From Cytophagales bacterium (GTDB lineage Bacteria; Bacteroidota; Bacteroidia; Cytophagales; Cyclobacteriaceae): 41,818 nucleotides of DNA. The stretch is from the NCBI GenBank assembly GCA_022360055.1, contig JAKSDO010000063.1, forward strand, positions 1 to 41,818. The letters run 5' to 3'. The translations under genes were made by a program, and so were the position numbers. A model generated the notes under the pieces. The model was not told the origin of the DNA, ran no database searches, and saw only the letters and a list, made by a program, of their open reading frames with translations. Positions 21,047-28,926 of the stretch are shown one piece after another (position 1 is the first letter of the stretch; each line of letters starts with the position of its first letter).

Positions 21047-23971
21047 ATGAAATATCTGTCATTCGTTATTCCGATTCTGTTCTTTGCCTGTACAATCGCA
21101 GTGGAAAACAGATTCGCCACACCCGAAGCCCCATGGGAAGAAAGCCTCGGCAACCATCGCGCAGTTTTACATGTCGACAACCCCGCCAAAGCGGTTGCAG
21201 TTAATATTCTTTGGCGCCGCCACGACAAGAATCCCGAACGTAAGAAGTTTATCATCATTCACGAAAGCGGCGATGAAGTAAAAAATATCAAAAGAGTTAA
21301 GGTAGATAACGAGCGTTGCCACCTGGTTTTTGGCCCTGCAGAAAAAGCCGGAACGTATTATTTCTATTATCTCCCTTACGAGGTGCAGAAAAACTATGGT
21401 TTTTATAACAAAGGGTATTTGAAGCCGGAAAAGAGATGGTCAGGTAAATTTGATATTGCGGCACTTCCAAAAGCTGAATTGACAGAATTTCAGTCGCGCA
21501 CTGAATTTGATAGTTTCTATCCAATGGAAGTAATAGCACTTCAATCCGAGAAAGATTCATTGCTAAAAATTCACAGCAAGGATTTTCTCGTTTTTCCGGA
21601 AGACCGAAAATTGCCCATTCGTATGTTGGATGAAATTCCGATGCGTTGGATTCGAAATGGGCCTTCAAACAAATTTATTGGAGAAGCCCAAAGGAATGAA
21701 TATTATGCTTTTCAGTTGGGCATATTTGCTGCCCGTACAAACCTGGAAGATTTGAAGGTTGAATTTTCAGCATTAAAAAATGGTGCATCCGAACTTGCCG
21801 CCGCCCAATTAACCTGTTTTAATACCGGCGGAATCGGACCTTACGGAAAACCCTTTACTAAGCGTTTGGATTTGGGACAGGGGAATGTACAACCACTTTG
21901 GATTGGAGTTGACATTCCCAAAGACATAAAAAGCGGAAAATACAAAGGGCAGATAACGATTTTGGCGGAAAATACAAGTCCGCAAAAAATTGACATCAGT
22001 ATAATGATTACGAGCGAAGTACTTGCCGACCGCGGCGACAGCGAACCGTGGCGGCATTCGCGCTTGCGTTGGTTGAATTCCACCCTGGGGATCGATGATC
22101 AGCCAATCAAAGGGTACCGACCAATTTCCTTCCTCGGCGACAGAACGTATGGCTTTACAGGAAAAACAATGACCATTTCTGAAAGCGGATTCCCAGGTTC
22201 ATTTAAAGTAAAAGATACAGAAATCCTGAGCCGTCCCATTGCTTTTGTGGTTGAAACACAAAAAGGAAAAGAACAATTCTCCGGGCCACAGAATGTTCAA
22301 CTGGTAAAAAACGCTCCTGGAAAAATGATTGGCTCATGGGCGAGCGTTTCAAAAAATATAAAAATTGAAGGTGTTGGAACCATCGAATCCGATGGGTTTA
22401 TCAATTATAAGCTAAAACTAAAGGTACTGAAAAAACTTAGCGTCAAAGATATTTGCCTGGAAATACCTTTTAAAAGTAAAGTGGCCAAATATATGATGGG
22501 TATGGGCTTGCCGGGAACCACCGTTCCGAAACAGCACAAAGCCAAATGGGTAGGCCCGCACGATAGTTTTTGGATAGGCAACGAACAAGCCGGAATTTGG
22601 TGTGAATTACGGGGGAGCGATTACCATGGCCCACTGCTAAACCTTTACAAACCTGATTTTCCTGAAACCTGGCACAACGGCAACAAAGGAGGTTTTAACA
22701 TCGAGAGTTCAGGTAATGAAGTAAAAGTACAGGTATATTCAGGCAGCCGTAGACTGCATGAAGGCGATGAGCTGGAATTCGAATGGTCGTTTTTGCTTAC
22801 CCCGGTAAAAGACATTAATTACAATAGCCAGTTTATCGACCGTTACTACCACAATGGCGGCGATCCGCTTCCGGAAGATGAAGATCTGACCAGCGGAGTA
22901 AAAATTGTAAACCTGCACCATGCCAATAACTACAATCCGCACATTAATTACCCCTTTGTGGCCATCGATTCAATGAAGTGGTTTGTGAATAAAATGCATG
23001 AAAAAGGCCAGAAAGTTAAAATCTATTACACCATACGCGAGCTGACCAATTACACCGCTGAAATCTGGGCGCTGCGTAGTTTGGGTAATGAAATTCTTGG
23101 AAATGGTCGCGGTGGCGGTTATCCCTGGTTGCGCGAACATTTGGTAAACGGCTACCGGCCGCAGTGGTACCAGTGGTTCCCTGATAAAAGCGCCGATGCC
23201 TCTATCGTGAATGCTCCCGGCGATTCGCGCTGGTACAATTATTACATCGAAGGTTTAAAATGGATGGTTGAAAACATCGATATTGACGGGCTTTATCTCG
23301 ATGATGTGTCGTACGACCGCCGCACCGTAAAACGTATCCGAAAAGTACTGGATAATACCAAACCCGGCTGCATGATAGACTTGCATTCGAACACCGGATT
23401 TTCGAAGGGCCCGGCAACCCAATACACAGAGTTCTTCCCGTACATGGATAAACTCTGGTTTGGCGAAAGTTTTCATTATGACGAAATGCTGCCGGAAAAC
23501 TGGCTGGTCGAGGTATCGGGAATCCCGTTTGGCCTAATGGGCGACATGCTTCACCGGGGAGGCAACAGGTGGTTGGGTATGTTGTACGGGATGACAGTCC
23601 GCCATCCATGGATGACGGATGGTGTTATTTGTGACCCACGTCCGGTTTGGAAAATATGGGACGAATTTCAAATTCAAAATGCTGAAATGATTGGTTTCTG
23701 GGATTCTCAAGTACCCGTCTCAACAAACAATTCCGACGTAAAAGTTACCGTATATAAAAAGAAAGGAAAAACACTATTGGCTATAGGGAACTTCTCCGAT
23801 TCACCTAAAACGGTTTCTTTAAAAATCGATTTTGAAGAATTGGGAATTAGCCCTGAGACAGCTCGGCTTACAGCGCCCGAAATCCGGGATTTCCAACCGT
23901 ATAAAATTTGGAATATTGATGACATGATCACTATTGAACCTAAGCGAGGTCGGATGATTTACGTTCAATGA
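21047..23971 (+). CDS. GH123-like (DUF6067) putative glycoside hydrolase, lipoprotein
   Basis: A 974-residue protein with a lipoprotein signal (MKYLSFVIPILFFAC, Cys15). The N-terminal ~600 residues are beta-rich; the rest is a TIM-barrel-like domain with GLYLDDVSYDRR, GCMIDLHSNTGF and KLWFGESFHYDE, whose acidic residues on barrel strands look catalytic. The overall look matches the DUF6067 group related to GH123; this is recognition by eye, not a search. GH123 acts on N-acetylgalactosamine linkages, but this distant relative may not. It is the last gene of the operon, 22 bp after the GH95-like gene. Its codon use is more GC-rich than its neighbours from roughly 22000 on. Convergent with the permease downstream. 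Confidence 0.7.
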   Translation: MKYLSFVIPILFFACTIAVENRFATPEAPWEESLGNHRAVLHVDNPAKAVAVNILWRRHDKNPERKKFIIIHESGDEVKNIKRVKVDNERCHLVFGPAEKAGTYYFYYLPYEVQKNYGFYNKGYLKPEKRWSGKFDIAALPKAELTEFQSRTEFDSFYPMEVIALQSEKDSLLKIHSKDFLVFPEDRKLPIRMLDEIPMRWIRNGPSNKFIGEAQRNEYYAFQLGIFAARTNLEDLKVEFSALKNGASELAAAQLTCFNTGGIGPYGKPFTKRLDLGQGNVQPLWIGVDIPKDIKSGKYKGQITILAENTSPQKIDISIMITSEVLADRGDSEPWRHSRLRWLNSTLGIDDQPIKGYRPISFLGDRTYGFTGKTMTISESGFPGSFKVKDTEILSRPIAFVVETQKGKEQFSGPQNVQLVKNAPGKMIGSWASVSKNIKIEGVGTIESDGFINYKLKLKVLKKLSVKDICLEIPFKSKVAKYMMGMGLPGTTVPKQHKAKWVGPHDSFWIGNEQAGIWCELRGSDYHGPLLNLYKPDFPETWHNGNKGGFNIESSGNEVKVQVYSGSRRLHEGDELEFEWSFLLTPVKDINYNSQFIDRYYHNGGDPLPEDEDLTSGVKIVNLHHANNYNPHINYPFVAIDSMKWFVNKMHEKGQKVKIYYTIRELTNYTAEIWALRSLGNEILGNGRGGGYPWLREHLVNGYRPQWYQWFPDKSADASIVNAPGDSRWYNYYIEGLKWMVENIDIDGLYLDDVSYDRRTVKRIRKVLDNTKPGCMIDLHSNTGFSKGPATQYTEFFPYMDKLWFGESFHYDEMLPENWLVEVSGIPFGLMGDMLHRGGNRWLGMLYGMTVRHPWMTDGVICDPRPVWKIWDEFQIQNAEMIGFWDSQVPVSTNNSDVKVTVYKKKGKTLLAIGNFSDSPKTVSLKIDFEELGISPETARLTAPEIRDFQPYKIWNIDDMITIEPKRGRMIYVQ

Positions 23972-24298
23972 TGATTCAGGCGTAATTAAGAAATAATAAG
24001 ATATTGTATCGGTTGAATACAAGTATTTCCATATCAAAAGACTCCACATCAAACGATTCGGCTTAGCTTGGTGCCCCATATCGTTGTTATATTTCCTTGT
24101 AAATATCAATTCAGAAAAGTTTCAACTTTATGCAACTATCTTGATTTGGGTTTATCCTTAATCACGAAGAATAACAGCTAGTATTAAAAATACTTTGAAG
24201 TGGGACATATAATTTGATTTTTTGATTTAAATACCATACGCATGTTTCGTCACATCTTTACCATTAGTTTTTGAAGTTCAAAGCGCCCGCACCGAATT
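23972..24298. other. Intergenic stretch between convergent genes
   Basis: 327 bases with no gene that I can support. It holds one copy (24094-24107) of a 14-bp word that recurs beyond the permease at 26972-26985. No clear terminator hairpin was found. Confidence 0.5.
24094..24107. repeat. 14-bp direct repeat, copy 1
   Basis: TCCTTGTAAATATC, identical to 26972-26985. The reverse complements align loosely for about 35 bp more (GATATTTACAAGGA followed by TATGG-GC). The two copies flank the FtsX permease in the same orientation. Confidence 0.6.
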
Positions 24299-26764
24299 TT
24301 ACAAATCCTGTCTCAAAGCATCAACAGGATTTTGGATAGCTGCTTTGATCGTTTGATAACCAATTGTAATGAGCGAGATCAGAAACAAAAGCATTGTGGG
24401 AATAACAAAAATACTCCAATCCAACGCTACCCTAAAGGCAAAATTACTAAGCCATTTTGTGGACCAGAAGAAGATGGCGGGAGCAGCTATGATTCCTCCA
24501 ATAATTATAAGCTTTATAAATTCTTTTGACAATAAAAGAACAATCGAAGATATCCTTGCCCCCAACACCTTTCGGATGCTGATTTCCTTTGAACGTTGAG
24601 CCAGCATTAACGTTGACAACCCAAATAAACCAAGAAGCGCGACAAAAATGGCCAATACCGAAAATATGGTAAACACTTTTTGAAATTGTTGATCAGAGCG
24701 GTATTGCTGATCAAAATATTCATCCAGAAAAAAGAAATCAAAGGGATTGCCGGCAAAAATTCTTTTATAGCGGGCTTCGATCTCAGCGATGGTGCCGGAA
24801 ATTTGATTACTGCTCAGATGAATGGAATAGTAATTCCAGGGAATAAATCGCGGATATAAATAAAGGATCGCCTCATAATCCTCCTTCAGGCTTCGTTGAT
24901 TATGATTATTCACCACCCCGATAATAGTCCCTTCATTCTCCTTCGGACCAAAGTGAAAAAGAACAGATTTGCCAATCGCATCTTCGGGATTGGCATAACC
25001 GAGAATTTCCACCAGTTTTTCATTCACGATCAAACGGTTATTGATCGAGGTCAATATATTGGTACTGTCGTCTGAACGAAAATTCCGGCCCGCAATCAAA
25101 TCCATTTGATAGGTGCTGAAATATTCATAGTCAACCATCGTTAGAAAAGTGACAACGTGGTCGTCCTGATTGGTTTCTTTTTTTCTGATGGTGTTTCCTC
25201 CCAGCAACTGTCCCGGAATATCAGACGAATTGCTTATCGCTTGTACATTTGTCAAACGACCGATCTCATTTTTGAAATAATTGGCGTTTACCAAAATGGT
25301 AGAATCGATGATGGATGGGAATTTGAGGATGAGCATCTGATCCTTGGCATAACCGAGATCCTTTTTTCTCATGAAATTTAGCTGCTTGGAAACCGTCAAT
25401 GTACCGGCTATTAGACAAACGGATGCAAAAATCTGGAATACAACAAGGGCTTTTCGAAGGAATATCCCGCTCCCGGATCCTGAAAACCTGCCTTTCAATA
25501 CCTCTGTGGGGCGATAAGACGAAAGCAGCCAGGCAGGATACAATCCTGCAAGAACAGCTCCGCAAATTGTTATCAAAAACAATCCCCACCAGAATCGAGT
25601 GTCGCGTAACAATGCAAGATCCACGATGGTATCGCCGATTTTTTTCCCGGCCAGTTCATTGAAATAAGGCAGGCAAACAATGGCCAGGGCTATGGCCAAT
25701 ATCAAAGCTAAACTGTTGATGAGCAGGGAATCCACCAGGAATTGGATCACGAGTTGAAATTTTGAGGCCCCTGCCACTTTTCTGTAACCTACCTCTTTCG
25801 CCCTTTCCAGAGATCTGGCTGAGCTAAGATTGACATAATTGACCCATGCTATTAAAAGAATAAGGAATGCGATGATCTTGAGGAAAGTTAACGTCTTTAA
25901 ATCACCGGTCACCCTGGGTTCTTTTGTGCCGTTTGATCTTAAATGAAGATCCACGAGCGGCTGCAACGAGAAGTGAGATTGAAAATCAAATTCTTTGTGT
26001 ATTTCGCCAAGGTATTTATCAATGAATTCAGGAAATTTGCTTTCGAGCTCCTTTGGATCGGCATCCGGATATAATTGGACATAGGTGTAGTACTCGGGCC
26101 ATTTCCAATTATTATCCATCTGCGGCCCCAGGGTTGAAAACGAGATCAAACAATCAAATTTGATGTGCGAATTCTCAGGAATGTCCTGGAATACTCCCGT
26201 GACCAGCAAAGAGAATTGTTTGCCAAGTACCAGATTTTTACCGATGGGATCAACATCGCGAAAGTATTTTTTGGCCAGGCTTTCGGAAATTACAATGGAT
26301 TGTGGTTGATGTAAAGCACTCGAGGGCGCTCCAGCCACCAGGGGAAATGAGAAAATAGAAAAAAACGACGAATCTGCCAGGTAGATATGTTCTTCGTTGT
26401 GACTGATCTTTTCCCCTGAATCATTGGTATAAGATAATGCCAATGACTTTGAAAAAAGTGCGGCGGGAACTACTCTTGCGAAATCCATGACTTCAGGGAA
26501 ATCCCGCTTCATGGCAGGCCCCAAGGCAGGGTGGTTGGCAGCAGATATACCGATTGATGTGAAACCTCCCGAATAAGATATCGGGACACGGTAAATGCTT
26601 TCCACATTTTCATGAAAAGTATCGTACGTGTTTTCAAAATAGACATATTGAATGAGCAGCAGGCATGAAGCCATGCCTACTGCCAATCCCAAAATATTGA
26701 TCAACGTGAATACTTTAGTCTTAAGGATATTTCTTAAGGAGGTCTTCAAATAGCTTCGGATCAT
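24299..26764 (-). CDS. FtsX/MacB-type ABC transporter permease
   Basis: An 821-residue permease of the double-FtsX form common in Cytophagales. It starts MIRSYLKTSLRNILKTKVFT with the first membrane helix (about 20-42), then a MacB-like periplasmic domain (about 45-270; IVISESLAKKYFRDVDPIGK), a three-helix FtsX block (about 285-405; WVNYVNLSSARSLERAKEVG), a helix near 430, a second periplasmic domain (about 450-670; RLIVNEKLVEILG) and a second FtsX block (about 690-815; STLMLAQRSKEISIRKVLGA). Such permeases are used for export, lipoprotein handling or antimicrobial-peptide resistance with a MacB-type ATPase. None is encoded nearby, so it is an orphan. It is transcribed against the hydrolase operon and separated from the next minus-strand gene. 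Confidence 0.92.
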   Translation of the reverse strand: MIRSYLKTSLRNILKTKVFTLINILGLAVGMASCLLLIQYVYFENTYDTFHENVESIYRVPISYSGGFTSIGISAANHPALGPAMKRDFPEVMDFARVVPAALFSKSLALSYTNDSGEKISHNEEHIYLADSSFFSIFSFPLVAGAPSSALHQPQSIVISESLAKKYFRDVDPIGKNLVLGKQFSLLVTGVFQDIPENSHIKFDCLISFSTLGPQMDNNWKWPEYYTYVQLYPDADPKELESKFPEFIDKYLGEIHKEFDFQSHFSLQPLVDLHLRSNGTKEPRVTGDLKTLTFLKIIAFLILLIAWVNYVNLSSARSLERAKEVGYRKVAGASKFQLVIQFLVDSLLINSLALILAIALAIVCLPYFNELAGKKIGDTIVDLALLRDTRFWWGLFLITICGAVLAGLYPAWLLSSYRPTEVLKGRFSGSGSGIFLRKALVVFQIFASVCLIAGTLTVSKQLNFMRKKDLGYAKDQMLILKFPSIIDSTILVNANYFKNEIGRLTNVQAISNSSDIPGQLLGGNTIRKKETNQDDHVVTFLTMVDYEYFSTYQMDLIAGRNFRSDDSTNILTSINNRLIVNEKLVEILGYANPEDAIGKSVLFHFGPKENEGTIIGVVNNHNQRSLKEDYEAILYLYPRFIPWNYYSIHLSSNQISGTIAEIEARYKRIFAGNPFDFFFLDEYFDQQYRSDQQFQKVFTIFSVLAIFVALLGLFGLSTLMLAQRSKEISIRKVLGARISSIVLLLSKEFIKLIIIGGIIAAPAIFFWSTKWLSNFAFRVALDWSIFVIPTMLLFLISLITIGYQTIKAAIQNPVDALRQDL

Positions 26765-27105
26765 GGTATGACGGGTTGCGGTTAAGAAATTTAAACGTTA
26801 AATATTTTTTGCAGATCGTTTTTGAAAGTAACTGATCCGACAGTTTTGACTTCCACAAAACAACAAGTTGTGTCTGACAGGTAAACCTCCCTAAAAAGCC
26901 GCATTATTCCGATACCTGACGCGGAGCAAACACGCCATCGATGCACATCCAAGGCGCCATACTTGGTTAGCTCCTTGTAAATATCGTAATTTCACATTTA
27001 AAAAATATCGTGCATCATAAATTATCCGGTATCAAACAATAAATTATATTTATTTGGCACTTCAAAAGAAGATTGCCGGGGATATGAAAGGTATGGTTTG
27101 GATGT
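26765..27105. other. Intergenic stretch upstream of the permease
   Basis: 341 bases between the permease start and the stop of the LamG gene, both on the minus strand. It contains copy 2 of the 14-bp repeat and a short inverted repeat CCAAG-8-CTTGG (26950-26967 area). An open minus-strand frame here has no credible start and no family I recognise. The permease promoter should lie here, but I see no clean TAnnTTTG. Confidence 0.45.
26972..26985. repeat. 14-bp direct repeat, copy 2
   Basis: TCCTTGTAAATATC, identical to 24094-24107. It lies about 210 bp upstream of the permease start and is followed by loosely similar sequence, so the pair may be remnants of one duplicated element or a recombination trace. 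Confidence 0.6.
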
Positions 27106-28233
27106 TTAATCTGCTTTCAGGATTTTCAACTCCTTTTCAAGTTCTGCATTTCTCCTTTCCAACCGGTCTATTCTTTTATTGTGTTCGATGAGGTAAAGCG
27201 TTAGTTCCTCAACCTTTTCCAACAGCTTTGCATCCATCTCACCGAGGTGGTAACCTTCTTTTGCCACGAACCCGGCATTTGGGATATTGGGCAGGTGCTT
27301 ATTTGTTTTAATGTAATTTTCAAGATTTGAAAGATCATTCAACTTATAATCCTCCTGAAAAACAAAATCCGGCCAGTTGGATTGTAGGGCGACCTTTACT
27401 TCTTCCGTGATGATATTTCCGGCAACTGCTAATCTATATCCTTTTGTATCACTTGTTCCTATTCCGATGTTTTCTCCATCACAATAAAGGCTATTGCACA
27501 AAACTGTCTGGGGTTGTGTATTCGAATACAACCCCCAGATTTCCTGTTCTGATAAAACTCTGTTATAAATGCAGATATCATCAATTGTACCATGAAATTC
27601 CCCAAAATTACCATTGTCTTTTGTTAGTTCTCCAATCCTTCCGTTATCAATACTGGTTAATCCAGAAAACCAAACAGATTTATTCGTTGTGGTAGAAAAT
27701 GATTGAGCTACAGCCACACCATTTATATAAATAATCGGTTCTATCCCATTTTGAATCACAGCAACATGTACCCAAGTATTATCACCAAATACAATGTTAT
27801 CAGTATCTAATATGAATTGATTTTGCCCATTTTTCTTTATATGGAAACGAGCACTTCCGGATTGTAAATGACCAATTAGGATCATATTATCTTGATCCGT
27901 ATCTCCGAAGGATAGAGGATATTCATGAATCGATGGTGTCGCATCAACTGGTTTCAACCAGATACTCCAAGTTCCAATTGTTGTTCCGAATAAATCATTA
28001 ACAATGGATCCAATATCCATATAATCGTCAACTCCATCAAATTCGTAGGCACTATTGGCATTTCCGAATCGGTCCGTGGTAAGTATAGCTCCATTCACTA
28101 TCCCATTATTCCCATTGCTACTCTCATCATTTGCATTGCCGTTAAATGGCCAATACCCCACAAGTCCGTCCGTTACAGGCTGAGACACACCCAGGGCTGG
28201 AATTAAATAAAGAAAAACCAGTATTCTTTTCAT
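27106..28233 (-). CDS. LamG/concanavalin-like surface protein with coiled-coil C-terminus
   Basis: A 375-residue secreted protein. A signal peptide (MKRILVFLYLIPALGVSQ) is followed by a LamG/concanavalin A-like domain (about 20-235; GLVGYWPFNGNANDESSNGN, YEFDGVDDYMDIG, TWVHVAVIQNG, GTIDDICIYNRVLSEQEI). The last ~120 residues are the standard Bacteroidota tail (YRLAVAGNIITEEVKV, NKHLPNIPNAGFV, LGEMDAKLLEKVEELTLYL) with a coiled coil at about 325-372. Such proteins sit on the cell surface or in secreted assemblies and bind glycans or partners; enzymatic activity is not indicated. The role here is unknown. It is separated from neighbours by 340 and ~690 bp, so it is probably expressed alone. Confidence 0.85.
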   Translation of the reverse strand: MKRILVFLYLIPALGVSQPVTDGLVGYWPFNGNANDESSNGNNGIVNGAILTTDRFGNANSAYEFDGVDDYMDIGSIVNDLFGTTIGTWSIWLKPVDATPSIHEYPLSFGDTDQDNMILIGHLQSGSARFHIKKNGQNQFILDTDNIVFGDNTWVHVAVIQNGIEPIIYINGVAVAQSFSTTTNKSVWFSGLTSIDNGRIGELTKDNGNFGEFHGTIDDICIYNRVLSEQEIWGLYSNTQPQTVLCNSLYCDGENIGIGTSDTKGYRLAVAGNIITEEVKVALQSNWPDFVFQEDYKLNDLSNLENYIKTNKHLPNIPNAGFVAKEGYHLGEMDAKLLEKVEELTLYLIEHNKRIDRLERRNAELEKELKILKAD

Positions 28234-28424
28234 CGTAATTGTATTTAGTAGTTCACAAAAAAATCGCAGTTGATTTTAAAAAACGGTTCACCTGCGAGTA
28301 TATGTCATTGTCCATCAAAAATAGTATAAACAGATCAGGAATTAAACAGCCTGTTTTGCATTCTTATGATCCGTTTGACAAGAATCTCCTGGAAATTACA
28401 ATTCCGATAATCCAATGGATATAG

Positions 28425-28665
28425 GCATACCCCCAGTATTTTTCCTGCTCGTTTAAAAAAAAAGGTGGGCATGCGCCTAAGAGCTATATTGAGCATGTCA
28501 AGTTAAATTGATTTCATATTACTCATCGACAGAGCCAAAACCAGACTACTAAGTTCGGAAGAATCCATAAGCCAGGTTTTGGGGTTTGAATACCCCAATC
28601 ATTTCAGCAAAATTTTCAAAAAGAAAACCGGTATGAGCCCGGCGGAGTATCGGAGTTCAAATTAA
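28425..28665 (+). pseudogene. Remnant of an AraC-family DNA-binding domain
   Basis: Two adjoining frames both read as the C-terminal double helix-turn-helix of an AraC regulator. The first (28425-28505) gives AYPQYFSCSFKKKGGHAP then KSYIEHVKLN and a stop. The second, entered by a frameshift and ending at 28663-28665, gives IDRAKTRLLSSEESISQV then LGFEYPNHFSKIFKKKTG and MSPAEYRSSN. Together they cover most of the DNA-binding domain; the sensor domain is gone. It is a broken gene, not an active regulator. Confidence 0.75.
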
Positions 28666-28732
28666 ACAATTCAGTTTTTAGCATCTTTGGGGTGCGGCAT
28701 ATCTTTGGAACTACTGATATTTATTTTCAATT

Positions 28733-28830
28733 AGGGATATTCGTTAAATAGCAGAAAAACTGGCTGACCGGATTTTATTTGGTTGATGGGATTGGGCAGG
28801 TGTTTATGATTTTTTTTTAAAGCAGACCAC
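28733..28830 (-). pseudogene. Possible fragment of a LamG/tail-type protein C-terminus
   Basis: Read on the minus strand this gives KKNHKHLPNP, close to TNKHLPNIP in the intact LamG protein; the DNA shares the 12-mer CACCTGCCCAAT. The rest does not align, so this could be a small leftover of a paralogue or a chance match. Confidence 0.3.
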
Positions 28831-28926
28831 ACTGATTCACAATGTTTTTCAAACATTTTGGAACATGGAGTGTTTTTAACTTTAATTATTATTAACCACA
28901 TAACCAATACACAGATGGACCAAATT

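Larger units (their letters stand above)
28234..28926. other. Gene-free stretch with decayed remnants
   Basis: 693 bases between the LamG gene and the CHRD gene start. They contain a decayed AraC helix-turn-helix (28425-28665) and a short minus-strand fragment resembling the tail of the LamG protein (28733-28830). No intact gene. Confidence 0.6.

Noticed and set aside
24060-24110. Integron attC-like wording around GTTGTTAT and GTTAG near the permease repeats
   Set aside because: The paired R and L sites, spacing and an integron integrase are absent.
28858-28926. Upstream ATG of the CHRD gene
   Set aside because: It would place 23 residues before the lipoprotein signal; ATG 28927 gives a clean lipobox.
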